Below are positions 37,902 through 51,580 of a DNA stretch of 64,000 nt, piece by piece (the stretch's first letter is position 1; each line of letters starts with the position of its first letter). A program made the position numbers and the translations under genes. Source of the DNA: Macrobrachium rosenbergii (taxonomy: Eukaryota; Arthropoda; Malacostraca; Decapoda; Palaemonidae); NCBI RefSeq assembly GCF_040412425.1, contig NC_089794.1, forward strand, positions 8,834,943 through 8,898,942, in the 5' to 3' direction. The notes beneath the pieces are model-generated. The model was not told the origin of the DNA. It worked only from the letters and a program-made list of their open reading frames with translations, and made no database searches.

Positions 37902-37969
<68 letters not shown>
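37902..37969 (+). repeat. (TC)n, tract 1 of C5
   Basis: Pure TC run of about 67 bp. Confidence 0.99.
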
Positions 37970-37971
<2 letters not shown>

Positions 37972-38017
37972 CAGTTACTATTTTAACCAGTGAATTATTG
38001 AACTTAGGCGAGCCCCT

Positions 38018-38209
38018 TCACATGCATCTTCCCGCATGCAATTGACGGAAGTCATTAACCTGCTGAATCTTTGGAAGTTCCATTCCTTCTGCTACCAAAC
38101 CCTGGATGTCTCTTCTTGATCCCGTTTTCCTAAAACTTCCTTCGACATTAGGTTTCCTTTCAAATGGATCCTTGTTAAAAAAAAAAAAAATTTCGACACA
38201 GGAATTCAT
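38018..38209 (-). other. Exon-like minus-strand ORF, C5
   Basis: The peptide is the same as C2 from DPFERKPNVEG through the end (HAGRCM), open for 63 residues. Two units agreeing fits recent exchange between C2 and C5. Unidentified. Confidence 0.25.
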
Positions 38210-38422
38210 GCAATAATAGTTTAATCATTAAGTACAAAAAAAGAAAGGCAAAATCAACGTGTGACATTCATCCATAAATCCCCTTTAAGAGGCTTTTACC
38301 AACATACAGCTGGAGAGGAAAAATGGCAAAGATTCTTCTTCAATAAACCGATCATGAAATTACGGTGGAGCTCTGATAAGATCATTTTGATCACCACCGT
38401 CATCATAATCATCATCGACGTC

Positions 38423-38457
38423 GTTACTCAACTCAAAAGGGTATTATGACACTTATC
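38423..38457 (+). repeat. Private templated-looking insertion in C5
   Basis: The insertion GTTACTCAACTCAAAAGG followed by GTATTATGACACTT interrupts GACGTCGTCGTCACAG of the other units. It closely matches a satellite monomer at 42172-42204 of the same unit. Confidence 0.8.
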
Positions 38458-38726
38458 GTCACAGTTAAGTCCCATCACCCTCAGTCTGCCAAAGTTTATG
38501 GACTGATTCAATTAAAAGTTAAATCTCCTGGAAATTGACCTTTGATGTATCGGTCATGAGTGGGAGGCTGCGGCTGGGAATGTGGGGGAAGGGCGGTATC
38601 CGGGTGGAAGGGGGAGGAGGAACGGGAGGAGAGAGAACGAAGGAGGAAGGTGAGAAGTTAGTGAGGAAAAAGTCAGATTCTCAGAAGAGGGGCACGAATT
38701 GTGGTTTTAGCTTTGTTCTAATTATT

Positions 38727-38729
<3 letters not shown>

Positions 38730-38782
<53 letters not shown>
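38730..38782 (+). repeat. (TC)n, tract 2 of C5
   Basis: Pure TC run. Confidence 0.99.
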
Positions 38783-38785
<3 letters not shown>

Positions 38786-40230
38786 ATAGGCTTTCAATGG
38801 GGAAAGATGAAACCACTTTATAGACCATTGCGTCATGTCAGAAATTTACACAACTTTACGCCAATATATTTGTTTAGGTACTGCATGAGTAACTGGATAT
38901 GATCTATCATAGGCTATAATATCGTATGCAATTATAATGTGGGTAAAAGTAACAATGTCTAAACCCTTGTATCTAAATACTCTTTTTATTTAAGAATTCT
39001 CCATTTCCATTGTTCTCTGTATTACTTTTCATCCTGAGCCTCTGGTCTCTTCCCACTTGTACAGCTGTTCAACTTCTTGAACTTTCCTTTGCTACAATTT
39101 TCACTTTTGACTTCGCAGTAAATCCTTCTGTCTCTTTGGAAATCTTCGTCACCCCTATGATGCTGTAATGGCAATTGGACAAATCAAAAAATAAATTAGA
39201 ATCTTTAAAAAAAAAATCAAAATTATATGAACTCTGATACCTTGACGTTGGAGGTTATGTACTTGGCATCACCATAATTCTGTTTAGTAACTGACAGGAG
39301 AGAATTGTTGTTATAGGAAATTAGGTTTCATTCGGCCTATTTGTCAGGTGTTCTACAGAGTAACTAAAGGAATGTCTTAGGAACTTTAGTATTTGGTAGA
39401 GACATGAGTATTAGTTCAGCAAATAAGGCTTATGCAATTTGCAAGAAATGCACCTTAAACTGCAATCATTCTCCTGTAAAATGTGGCAGGAAGTTGATGC
39501 CTGCCTTAAACAAGATGTGAAACAGATTTGCGAATGGTGTAGTTAGTAAGGAACGAATGTAAAATCTAAACGATCTTGTAAAATTCTCCTATCCCATGCA
39601 CTCTTTTGTTTTACTAGACAGACATCCGACCCATAGGATAGATTTGGCAAAGGGAGGGTAGCATCTACTTTTCGTAACTGGAAAATTATAATTTTTTTCA
39701 TTCAATTATTTTCTGATAATCTCAAATTTTACATTTTCGCAGTAGTACTATGGTTTTTTCATCTTAAAATATAAATGTTTGTAATATTTCAGATTAATCA
39801 TGAACTAAATTCAACGTCATTTCTCCTAATTATTTTATGGATAAAATCACAGAGATAAATAAACATCTATATCTGACACAAGGTGCAATTCGGTGCATCT
39901 TTTTTTATAATCTTTGAAGGGAATAACAAATACAAAAGATTTTTTTTCTACCATGTTCATAATTTACAGTCATTTCTAGATGCATTAAAGTAAAATACAT
40001 TGTGGATACAGTATACATATAAACTCGTATTTACAGCCTTTAATTTAAAAGGAATCCTTTCACATTAAAAATAAAATCTAGATTAATGTGAAAAGAACCT
40101 CTTTGCATATCCAGCTGTTACTTCATGTGGAAAATAGTAAGTTAAACTCCCAGGTTAATCCGTCGTGGATAAATTAGGTGGGGTTTATAGAGACAGACTA
40201 AACTTCGAATGAAAATATACTTTCTGGTTT

Positions 40231-40655
40231 TTAGTTGTCTGTAAAAGAAAACTATTGTGCCAGCTTTGTCTGTCCTCTCGGACTTTATTTATTCCGTCCG
40301 CACTTTTTTCTGTCCGCACTTTTCCTATCCACCAGATCTTCTCAGATCTTAATAACTATCGGAAATCTACAGGGTTGCAAACTATCCACCCTCCAATCAT
40401 AAAACATACCAAAATTGCAGCCCTCTTAGCCTCAGTAGATTTTATTTGATTTAAGGTTAAAGGTAGCCATAATCGTGCTTCTGGCAACGGCATCCACCAC
40501 CGGGCCTTGGTTAAAGTTTCATGGGCCGCGGCTCAAGTATTATACCAAGACCACGGAAAGATAGATCTATTTTCGGTGGCTTTGATTATACGCTGTAGCG
40601 GCTGTACAGAAAACTCGATTGCGCCGAAGTTCCTTCGGTGCATTTTTTACTTGTT
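40231..40655 (+). mobile_element. Element X, C5 copy
   Basis: Full-length, with a small local duplication of CAGATCTT near 40333-40348 and a short loss after GGCAACGGCAT. Confidence 0.7.
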
Positions 40656-41241
40656 AAAATCGTCCTCATTTAAAACTCTATGATGAATTTTTCAGAGAGA
40701 AAATGCTGGAATTGGCGACAGTTACGTTGCTTTTAATGGCTGTTACAGTGTTCTGAAATCTGGGGAGAAAAGCATTCTTATCGAAATTAAGATACTGGAC
40801 AAAGGAAATCTGTTCACAAACTAAAGCAAAGAACTGGGTATGTTTGGCATAAAAGGTATATCTTAGAAAACTTTTCCCCAAAATCAGTTAATTTGTAACC
40901 TACCTTTGATGGCTTGTTATTGTTTACATTTTAAATGGATGAGTTTTACTGGCTTTCATATGTTTTATTGATTATTTAATAAAAAAAAAGACCTATCACT
41001 GGAGAACCAATACACAATCACGTGCAAATTGGAAATAGATTTTGCACCTCACGTTGAGATCAACCCACAACCTCCCGAGTGGAAAGTGAGAAAACTACTG
41101 AAGCAAAGAGGTCACTGTGGGCTGGCTGTGACAACTGTGGGTCAGTTGGTTAAATTCTTGCCTCATCCGGTCAATGTTTTGGACGATTCACTGGCCGTGA
41201 GGAAACAATTTATTTTTACTCATTATTATTTTTGTTCTCTT

Positions 41242-42248
41242 ACACTGAGGTAACTAATGTCAATTTGTAAAGGAAAAACCTTTCAGCGAGGTAAACAAAC
41301 TTAATTTGGCAAGAAAATGTCTTTTACTGAGGTAAATAACCTTGCCAGTATAAAGAAAACAAATCTACTGAGGTAAGTAAATTTTGTCAGTGAGACCCCT
41401 TAACACAGTCATTCAGTTATCTCAGTAAACTGTTGCTCTTTGTTTTACCAATTTACTTTCTATTCTGATTTTCCCACCTGTTTGTAAATTATACTACAGG
41501 GAGCATTTATTAGTATTAAATCAAATCCAGAGGCTATTTATCTCAGTGAAAGGTTTTACCTAGATATATTGAAGTTATTTCCCTCTGTGCAAATAACCCC
41601 AGTAAAAGATTTTTCCTTTAAATGTTGGGCTTATTTCCTCCACTCAAAGGCTTGCCTATGATATGAGGTTATTTACCGAATTAAAAGGTTTTCCTTGACA
41701 CAGTAGGGTCTGTTTCTCTCATGGAGGGCTTTTATTTACCACACCAAGGCTATTCACCTCGTCAAAAGTTTTTTCTTAGTACTCAGGAGTTCCTTAGCCC
41801 AGTAGAATCTTTCCCTTGATTGGTGAGATTGATTACCTCACTGAAAGACGTTTACTTCCATTCTTACGTTACTTACCTTATCAAAAGCTTTCCTTCACTT
41901 GGTGGGATGATGAAATCATAAAAAGCTTTTCCATGATGTCACATTATTAATTTTAATAAAAGACTTGGTCTTGACATATTAAGGTTGATTACCTTACTAG
42001 TGATATAGGGAGGTTTTCCACCTCGGTGAATTTTTTCCTTGACATAATCGGGATAATTATCCCATGAATAATCTTCTGTGTGTCACAGGGAGATTTTTGT
42101 AACCCACTAAAAAGGTTTATTGACACAGATGTTACGTGACTCATTAATAAGCCCTCCTTTGATATAATGAGGTTACTCGACTCAAAAAGGGTATTATGGA
42201 CACTGCATGGCTTATTCACCTATGTAAAACAGTTTCTATTGAAACAGC
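41242..42248. repeat. Diverged 40-bp satellite block, C5
   Basis: Inverted monomers come first (ACTGAGGTAACTAATG from 41242) and direct monomers follow from about 41530. It contains the monomer resembling the insertion at 38423. Confidence 0.75.
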
Positions 42249-42678
42249 TAGAGCAATGACCCATCGAAGAAACGTCTACAAAGATAAATAGACAAAGGCT
42301 GCAGAATAATTTTTAACTTTTCCATTGTAATAATCCTAGCATACCTTTCGTATAAAAGTGATTATTTAAATATCAACGCTGAGTCAGCTAGTTCTAGCTT
42401 CAGGAACGTCATGTACCATCCAGAAGCTCTGACTAGGATACCTTCCTGCTAAATATTTATTCAGAGGCCTCTACTTTTGTAGGTTTATATGATTTTTTTT
42501 TTTTATGATTTTTATATGATTTTGTATTGCATAGGTGCCATTATATTTAGGTACTGGTTTTATGGATCATCCATCATGGTTCTTGTGTTTAAATTTCCGT
42601 ACAAGTCTTCTAAATAGTCGAATTGTTTCTAAGTCCCGAGATCCGTAAAAATAAGAATGATGCGTCCCGTAGGGGGGT

Positions 42679-42958
42679 AGCGCCGTCAGTGCAACTCGTG
42701 CGGTACACTGTAGACATTACTTAAGGTTCTTTGCAGCGTGCTTTTCGCCCCTACCTGCAACCCCTTTCGTTTCTTTTGCTGTACCTCCTTTCATATTTCT
42801 TTCTTCCACCATACTTTCCACCCGCTCCTAACAAACGCGAGGTTTTACTCCTGTTTCACCTTTCAAACGTTTTACTCTCAATTTCCGTTTCAGCGCAGAG
42901 AGACGTCTTAGGTCCCAGTGCTTTGCGTTTGGCCTAAATTCTATATTCAATTCAATTC
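42679..42958 (+). mobile_element. SINE-like element D, C5 copy
   Basis: Full-length. It shares the GTGCTTTTCGCCCCTACC variant with C1. Confidence 0.7.
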
Positions 42959-42987
42959 GAAATGATACGATAACTAACAGAGAGAGT

Positions 42988-42988
<1 letters not shown>

Positions 42989-43053
<65 letters not shown>
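42989..43053 (+). repeat. (AAT)n, C5
   Basis: Pure trinucleotide tract. Confidence 0.99.
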
Positions 43054-43054
<1 letters not shown>

Positions 43055-44140
43055 TCCTACATTCATGTTACTCAAAACTCCATCACGATCTTTAAGCGAA
43101 ATCACAGATGCGTTCAACTTTAAAAAGATGAACAATATCTCCCATCGACTGTCGGTCACAATTTAACTAAAGGAAATCAATTATTTGAACGCTTTTTGCC
43201 ACATTTTTTGAGAGAAGCTCTGTAGTTTCTATTACTGTTCGTTCTTTCCCTTCATCAGTCTTCTATTCAAAGGAAAACCGTTGCACCGAACACTAGCGGT
43301 TCTTTGCTTTCGTTTGTCAAAGAAAGTTTTTGTCTACATTCATCCATTTCTAACAGGTATACATTGTCCCCAGGTGTGTAGGTTTTGTTAATGAAACTGA
43401 ATACAAGGATGAAGAGAAAATATATTTAAAAATGGTTTACAATACACTAAAGAATTGTAGCCTTTTATCTCCCGTTCCGGTATTATGGAGTGAAAGATGC
43501 ATCAAAGCGGTTTCAATGAGAATGTCTTTGATGCCAGAAAGCAAGCATTAATTGGTGGACTTTTTCTTTGATGAACAAATTTTAAACCGGTTTATTCTAT
43601 ACTGTTTATTGTATGGAATTTCCATCTCTTTGAAGAATTAAAGAATACAACGTTGAATGTGCGTCCTTGATGCAGTGTTCTAAATGATGAATTCGAAATA
43701 GCTTTTAGTGGAAAGCAACGAATCTGGAGACTAAGTGCGGATATTATGCCCAGACGGAAAAATTTTAATAGCAGCATGGAAGAGAATAATGAAAAAGTTA
43801 TGGAAGTTAAAAGGTATAACAGACCATAAAGAATCCATTATCGAGGCTATGAATGTAAAGATTGTGACCTACAGTGTCGCACTGAAAATTAATTTTTCTT
43901 GAAAATTATTGAAAAACAGGAAATGACATCAATTTCCCCAACGTTTCATTAAACATTGTGTTATTGTTTCGCCAATAAGAGTAATTTGTTATCAATAGAG
44001 ATCTGCTTCATTAGGGCTTTTTTAACAATGTCAAAGTTCTCTCCCGCCATTTGTCTTGTAACCTGTTGCTTTAATATTCTCAAAGTCATGTTTTCTCTTA
44101 CCGGTTATATATTGCATTGTGACCCTTTTATCCTGACATC

Positions 44141-44180
44141 AGAGAGTGAGAGAGAGAGAGAGAGAGAAAGAGAGAAAGAG
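44141..44180 (+). repeat. (GA)n, tract 3 of C5
   Basis: Interrupted by T and by several AAAG units. Confidence 0.96.
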
Positions 44181-44754
44181 AAAACCGAGAGAAATTAAAT
44201 TCACGAATAAACTCTCTTTCCAAGAATCATTAGAGTATCTTACCTTCAGTGTAATCATTCTCTCAATCCTCACACACCCAGTCCCTATTTACTCCTCATC
44301 CCTTCCCCAAGACCGCCCCCTTCCACCACTCACCCACTCGGGCCTTCCAATCACGATCGATAAATCAAAGGCCAATTTCCAAGAGATTTAACTTTTAATT
44401 GAGTCAATAAAAAAAAAAAAAACTCCGGCAGTTTTAGGGTGATGACGGACTCTCCAATTTGACGCTGATAATGATGCTCCTTTATCGAAGCCTAAAGGTG
44501 AGTTTATAATCGGGTTATTGAAGATCTACTTTTTTTTCCTTTTCAACTTTGTGGTGGTGAAGTCTTTCGATATGTGATTACAAGATGGATGTCATGAGGA
44601 GAATTTTAGAATGTTTAACATTATTTTCCAGAAATGAACAGTTTTGATGTCCTTGGTTAGATTTGTTTGGTCAAAGACCGCTGGGGAAGGCAACCCAAGG
44701 GGAAAAATGGATAATGATAGATAGAAAAACCTAATAAAGGCAATAAAGTAAATC

Positions 44755-44756
<2 letters not shown>

Positions 44757-44812
<56 letters not shown>
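44757..44812 (+). repeat. (GA)n, tract 4 of C5
   Basis: Pure GA run. Confidence 0.99.
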
Positions 44813-44814
<2 letters not shown>

Positions 44815-45136
44815 CTAAAAATGGGAAGACAGAGAATGGGTTCGTTCTTGAAGGATAAGTTGATGAAAATCTTAAGCTGGAAGAGAATTCTGAACCTTCT
44901 AAGGAGAGGAGAGGACGCGAAATAAGGCATAAGAGGTAAGGATGGCAACTACGCTGTGTATCTCTGTCATTAATTAGGAAGATGGTTTTAGTGGTAAATT
45001 AGTCTTTATTGGTATACGTCCGACATTAGCCACCTGTTGTGTAGTTGGGGAGGCAGGGGTGTTGTTCACTCAATAAATATTTACATCAAATTCTAAAAAT
45101 ATCCGTTCTTTCGTTCTTAAGATATTTTCTAAACAA

Positions 45137-45155
45137 TCACACACACACACACACA
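45137..45155 (+). repeat. (CA)n, C5
   Basis: Short CA run. Confidence 0.95.
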
Positions 45156-45697
45156 GCCGGACACGGGTTCGTTTCAACGTTGGTTTAGTTTACACCAACA
45201 ACGTTATATAATCCAGGTCCTTTAACCCAACTGGGGTTATTTTTGAAAAGGATTCATAGGTCTTATGTGAACATCTGAGCTGCCGAACCAACCGGAATAA
45301 AAATAGTGAAAACGTTTCCTTTGGGAACTTCGTTAGTGGAGTTAGTAAGAATGATAATAAGAATTCTGGCATATTACGTATTTATGGCTGAAACACACAG
45401 AAAATTTTACTTGGTGTAAGAAATAAAACAGTATAACCATAAAATAGTAAAGATAAATAATGATGCCAAAGAAAAGTCACAGGGAAGTAATCATGCTTAA
45501 ACGGCAGTAACTGACATTAAGTTCCAGTATTAGGTAAGTACAAATTCAAAAATAAACTGTAAGCACCCAGGTGGAAGGACAAATGATTTTGATTGTGGTT
45601 TAAGAAATTCAGAGCGGGATTTAGAAAGATAAGACTTAATGTCAGTTGGGAAATAGGAGGAAACTGGAATTAGAAATGGAGATCAAATGCACAATGG

Positions 45698-45701
<4 letters not shown>

Positions 45702-45752
<51 letters not shown>
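45702..45752 (+). repeat. (GA)n, tract 1 of C6
   Basis: Pure GA run. Confidence 0.99.
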
Positions 45753-45755
<3 letters not shown>

Positions 45756-45838
45756 GGGAGGGAACTGAGACAGATGGGGAATCACAGAGTGACTGAAAAA
45801 TAGAAATAAAGAAAAACTGGAAGGGAGTTATGAAATCA

Positions 45839-45843
<5 letters not shown>

Positions 45844-45915
<72 letters not shown>
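45844..45915 (+). repeat. (GA)n, tract 2 of C6
   Basis: Pure GA run of about 70 bp. Confidence 0.99.
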
Positions 45916-45918
<3 letters not shown>

Positions 45919-47003
45919 TCACAAATGTCACCATCTTTCAAGAATCATTGAATACCTTACCCTCACTGAGATCATTCTCGCTTTCCTCACATTCCTAAAC
46001 CCACTTAATCGATTTATATGGGGTATGATACTAATGTCTTTACAGAGGTATCTTATATACAACCGTCTTACAGGAAATCTCGGACACAGAATTTTCATAC
46101 GGGTTTCAATTTAATAAAGAAGAAATGAAGCATAAGAAAAAGTCAGTTAGGATAAAAAGAAAAAATCTATTATTCCGTAAGTTCAACATCGATTGTACCT
46201 CACGAGGAAAATAATTTTCACTGCTAGATAAAAATCTTCTTACAAATCAAGTTTTTCGTTTCCCTGAGATAATGCTACAAATGGTGGAGTTTTATTTTAT
46301 ATATTTTCAAGTTATTTTATCTTTTTTATTGTAAAACGTCCCTTGCTATTCTAAAATTCATCAGCAGAAATGTGAGGCGGGTTTCCTAGCCATGGTATTG
46401 ATGTTCATTTTTGTCCCTTGTAAAGCGAGTGATTTGTCTCCCTAAGGCAATGCCTCCAATGGCGGTGTATCATTTCTGATTCTAAAGCATTTCCTTTACG
46501 GCAAGACTTTTCTGTTGTTTTAAAACGTTCTTTTGCAGTGTAGCGCTGTTGAGCGGTTTTCCTGGCAGTGACATTATAATGCCGAGTCTGATGAGTTTCA
46601 GTGTAGTTTCTGATGTGTATTATTAATATTTTGTCAATTTTTTTATTTTATTTTATTGGCATTTTCTTATTTCTTGGTGGTTCTCAGTTTCTTATGTTTT
46701 ATGTGAGGTTGTTGTTTTTGCCTTCATTTGTTCTATATGAGTGCTTGCTGTTTGTGATGATGCATATTTTCATTAACAGCATTAATGGCATTAATAGCAT
46801 GCTGATGGGAGTGTATATTTGAAAATATTCCTTTCATGTCGATAATAAACATAATAATGTGGATAATTATTAGGATTTTTTGTTTATGTAAAATTTGCCG
46901 TGAAATAATATGGCTTTACTGTCTTTCAATAATAATAATGATAATAATAATAATTATTAATTTTAGCAGTTTTCGGTTGAAATTAAATTTTCCGTGAAAT
47001 AAT

Positions 47004-47237
47004 ATGGCTTTACGAATAGAAAATATAGAAAAAATAACTGATGAGAGACAAAATAATCAAATTGTACAACTAGTGGACGCTGAGTCTGACATTTATAGAA
47101 AGGGAACTCTTGTTAGGATAGATGGATCTGTCCTAGATAGTGATCCCAAGAGAGTTCGGGGGTCATTATCTAGGACTAATATTTGTTGGGGGTCATTATT
47201 TTTTATATTTACAATCTTTTGTTTGTTTTTACGATAA
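47004..47237 (+). other. ORF with ATG retained, overlapping the inverted-repeat cluster, C6
   Basis: ATGGCTTTACGAATAG opens a 77-codon frame reading QIVQLVDAESDIYRKG and then TLVRIDGSVLDSDP. C4 (26385-26618) also has the ATG. C1, C2, C3 and C5 have ATT there, and C1 is frameshifted. The frame runs into the hairpin arm GTCCTAGATAGTGATCCC. It is probably not a gene, but the frame is clean for about 50 codons in most units. Confidence 0.15.
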
Positions 47238-47321
47238 TTCCCAACGGGCTTGTACTAAACACGCCGCAAAGGTGGATACATACCGAGTTAACCCTGGTGG
47301 GTCACTATCTAGGAAAGATCT
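47125..47321. repeat. Inverted-repeat cluster (MITE-like), C6
   Basis: Arms at 47130-47147 and about 47158-47176, with the outer arm GGGTCACTATCTAGGAAAG at about 47300. Confidence 0.6.
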
Positions 47322-48229
47322 CGATTAATGTTATAATGATTGTAATTTCTAAATCACACGTAGGAACAAAATGAACGAGTTCTGAAATGATTAATATAAA
47401 CTCAGAGATTTGTAATTGGCTTCTTCGATATTGAAACGGCGCTTCAGCTGGATCATTTCATCAAAAGTATCTATTATTGCGCTTTGTAAATGTTTATCTT
47501 AATTTTGTATCATACTTTACAATTTTCTTCTGCCTCTTGCCTGTAATTTTTCTTCTTACCTGATACCTATATTTAACACCCTATAAAATTCTCACATCTA
47601 ATGGATTAATTTCAGTTCATAATTTTCCTACAGCATAATTGAGTCCATGCCTTACTTATTTATTCATTACCTTGGAGACTTGAAATATGTAAACTTGAAA
47701 AAGAATCTTTAAAGGGGAAAAAAAAAATCTCAAAGCTAAAAAAAATTAGCATAAAGAAATGATGGCCTAAATCTCCCAACCTGAAGAGAAAAAAGCATTA
47801 AATTAATGAAAACTAGGAAAAATCTAGTTTAAATTTTTATGAAATATCCGAAAAATGAAGAAAAACTTTTAGAAAATCGGAAAAATTAAATGCTACCCAC
47901 CCGGTACGTGATTTTTTAAAATTAAAGCTAATAACATTAAGAAAAAACGTAGAGTGGACCTACCCGGCATAAGGAAGAGACGAAGGAACATTAATTACGA
48001 TCGAAAATATCTAATTTAAAGTTGGTTTTTCTGTTGTATAAAAAATGAAAGGATAACTTACCTACATAGGTAAGAAATATACAAGAGAGGATAAATAAAG
48101 CAATTTATCTAGGAAACATAAAAAAAAATTAGAATAATTAAGATTAGAAAAAATAGTCTCGGGTAACCCTACAAGATATACACCACAAAAAAAAATAATA
48201 ATTAACTTGTCCCACTTTCTTGAAAGGTG

Positions 48230-48231
<2 letters not shown>

Positions 48232-48295
<64 letters not shown>
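48232..48295 (+). repeat. (TC)n, tract 1 of C6
   Basis: Pure TC run. Confidence 0.99.
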
Positions 48296-48298
<3 letters not shown>

Positions 48299-48419
48299 AC
48301 AGTTACTATTTTAACCAGTGAATTACTGAACTTAGGAGAGCCCCTTCACATGCATCTTCCCACATACAATTGACGGAAGTCATTAACCTACTGAATCTTT
48401 CGAGGTTCCATTCCTTCTG

Positions 48420-48608
48420 CTACCAACCCCTGGATGTCTCTTCTTGATCCCGTTTTCCCCAAAGTTCCTTCGACATTAGGTTTCCTTTCAAATGGATCCT
48501 TGTTAAAAAAAAATTAAATTTTCGACACAGGAATTCATGCAATAATAGTTTAATCATTAACAAACAAAAAAAAAAAAAAAGAAAAATCGACGTGTGACAT
48601 TCATCCAT
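48420..48608 (-). other. Exon-like minus-strand segment, C6 (frameshifted)
   Basis: Same segment as in the other units. A one-base change in the preceding T/A run puts the listed open frame out of register with the DPFERKPNVEG frame. Decayed. Confidence 0.12.
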
Positions 48609-49041
48609 AAATCCCCTTTAAGAGGCTTTTACCAACAAAAAGCTGGGGAGGAAAAATGGCAAAGATTCTTCTTCAATAAACTAATCATGAAATTACGGTG
48701 GAGCTCTGATAAGATCATTTTCATCACCATCATCATCATAATCATCATCGACGTCGTCGTCACCGTTAAGTCCTGAGTCATCACCCTCAGTCTGCCAAAG
48801 TTTATGGACTGACTCAATTAAAAGTTAAATCTCCTGGAAATTGGCCTTTGATGCATCGGTCATGAGTGGGAGGCTGCGGTTGGGAATGTTGGTGAAGGGC
48901 GGTATTAGCAGCATCCGGGTGGAAGGGGGAGGAGGAGCGGGAGGAGAGAGAACGATGGAGGAGGGTGAGGAGCTAGTGAGGAAAAAGTTAGATTCTTAGA
49001 AGAGAGGCATGAATTGTGTTTTTAGCTTTGTTCTAATTTAT

Positions 49042-49043
<2 letters not shown>

Positions 49044-49113
<70 letters not shown>
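49044..49113 (+). repeat. (TC)n, tract 2 of C6
   Basis: Pure TC run of about 70 bp. Confidence 0.99.
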
Positions 49114-49114
<1 letters not shown>

Positions 49115-50547
49115 GCATTCAGTGGGGTAAGATGAAAACCACTTTGTAGACCATTACGTTATTTTAGAAATTTTCACAACTTTACGCCAATATATTTTTT
49201 AGGTACTGCATATGAATAATTGTATACGATCTGTCATATAATATCATATGCAATTACAATGTGGGTAAAAGTAGCCATGTCTTAACCCTTGTATCTAAAT
49301 ACACTTTTTATTTAAGAATTCTCCAGCTCTCTTGCTTTCTGTATAACTTTCATCCACAGCCTCTGCTCTCTTCCCACCGTACAGCTGTTCAACTTCTTGA
49401 ACTTTCCTTTGCTCCAATTTTCACTTCTGGCTTCACTGTAGATCATTCTGTCTCTTTAGTATTCTGCGTCACTCCTACGATGCTGTAATGCCAGTTGGAC
49501 AAATAAAAAAATAAATCGGTTTCTTTTTAAGAAATTCAAAATTAAATGAACTCTGATATCTTGACGTTTGGAGGTTATGTACTTGACATCATAGTTCTGT
49601 TAAGTAACTAACAGGAGAGAATTGTTGTTTTAGGAAATTAGGTTTATTAGGCCTATCTTGTCAGGTGTTCTACAGAGTAGCTTAATGCCTTAGGGCCTTT
49701 AGTATTTGGTCGAGACATGAGTGTTAGTTCAGCAAATAAAATTATGCAATATGCAAGTAATACACCTTAAACTGTAATCATTCGCCCGTCAAATGTGGCA
49801 GCATTTGATGCTTGCCTTAACAGAGATGTGGAACGGATTTATGAATGGTGTAGTTAGTAACGAAAGAATATAAAATCTTAAAGGTCTTGTAAAATTCTCT
49901 TACCCCATGCCCTCTGTTGTTTTACTAGACAGACATCCGACCTGTAAAGGATAAATTTGGCAAAGGAAGGGTAGAATCTATTTTTCGTAAACGGAAAATT
50001 ATGATTTTTTCCATTAAATTATTATTTTTTTTATTTCAAATCTTACATTTTCGCCGTAGCACCGCATTACTTTTTCCCCTTAAAATATAAATGCTTGTAA
50101 TATTTCAGATTAATCATGAACTAGGTTGTCATTTCTCCTAATTATTTCATGGATAAAAAGCACAAAGTTAAATAAGGCTTTATAACTAATAAAAATGGAA
50201 TGCAGTGCATCTTTTATATAATCTTTGAAGGGAATAACAAATACAAAAGATTTATTTCTACCATGCTCATAATTTTTAATGATTTATAGATGCATTAAAG
50301 TAAAATACATTATGGATATAGTGTACATACAAATCGCATTTACCGCCTTTAATTTAAAAGGTATCCTTTCACATTAAAAAGAAAATCTAGATTGATGTGA
50401 AAAGAACCCCTTCTGCATATCCAGCTGTAACTTCATGTGGAAAATAGTAAATTAACTTCCCAGGTTAATCTGTCGCGAATAAATTGGGTGGGGGTTTCTT
50501 TCTTAAAGACAGAGCAAACTTCGAATGAAAATATACTTTCTGGTTTT

Positions 50548-50948
50548 TAGTTTTCTGTAAAAGAAAACTACTGGGATGACTTTGTCTGTCTGTCTGCACA
50601 TTTTCTGTCAGCCATCAGATCTTAAAAAGTACTGAGGCTATAGGGCTTTATATTGGTATGTTGATCACCCAACCCTCAGTCATTAAGCATACGAAATTGC
50701 AGCCTTCCAGACTCAGTAGTTTTTATTTTATTTAAGGTTAAAGTTAGCCATAATCGTGCTTCTGGTAACGGTATAGGATAGGCCACCACCGGGCCATGGT
50801 TAAAGTTTCAGTGGCCGCGGCTCAAACAGCATTATACCACGACCACTGAAAGATAGATCTATTTTCGGTGGCCTCCATTGTACTCTGTAGCGGCTGTACA
50901 GAAAACTCGATTGCGCCAAAGAAACTTCGGTGCATTTTTGACTTGTTA
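50548..50948 (+). mobile_element. Element X, C6 copy
   Basis: The most divergent in-array copy. It reads CTGTCTGTCTGCACATTTTCTG where the others have GTCCGCAC words, and it retains CCACCACCGGGCC and the GTACAGAAAACTCG end. Confidence 0.65.
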
Positions 50949-51580
50949 AAGACGTCCTCATTTAAACCTCTTTGATGAATTTTTCAAAGAGAAAAAAATA
51001 CTGGAACTGGCGACAATTCCGTTGTTTTTATTGGCTGTTGCAGTGTTCTGAAATCTGGGGACAAAAGCATTCTTATCGAAATTAAGATACGGACAAAGGA
51101 AATCTGTTCGCAAACTAAAGCAAAAAGCTGGGTATGTTTGGCATTAATGGCATATTTTAACGAACTTCTCCTCAAAATAGACGCAAAAGGTTTCAATAAA
51201 AGTTTCAATAATCAAATCCTTCTAGTGAATTGTCACCTACCTTTGATGGCTTGTATTGTTTAAATTTTAAATGCATAAGTTTTACTGGCTTTGATATGTT
51301 TTACTGATTATTTAAAAAAAAAAAAAAAAACTTTCACTGGAGAACCAATACACAATCACGTGCGAATTGGAAATAGATTTTGCATCTCACTTTTAGATCG
51401 AACCCAGAACCTCCCGAGTGGAAAGTGAGACAACTACTGAAGTCCAGAGGCCACTCTGTGGCTGGCTGTGACTTCTGGGGGTCAGTTGGTGAAATTCTTG
51501 GCTCATCCAGTTAGTGTTTTGAACGCGATCTGGCCGCGAGGAAAAAGTTAATTTTTACTCATTATTATTTTTGTTCTCGT

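Larger units (their letters stand above)
35295..45634 (+). repeat. Macrosatellite unit C5 (about 10.34 kb)
   Basis: This is a full tandem copy with the canonical element order. It is close to C2 over its first two thirds and close to C1 and C6 near 43489. It carries a private insertion of about 34 bp at 38423-38457 that looks copied from the 40-bp satellite 3.7 kb downstream. A small local duplication involving CAGATCTTCTCAGATCTT lies near 40333. AT-rich stretches 35584-37901 and 38783-40230 have no recognisable gene. Confidence 0.93.

Noticed and set aside
47004..47237. ATG-initiated ORF in C4 and C6 as a real gene
   Set aside because: The ATG is missing in four of six units, the frame ends inside a hairpin arm, and no family or splice support is visible. 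It is kept only as a low-confidence note.
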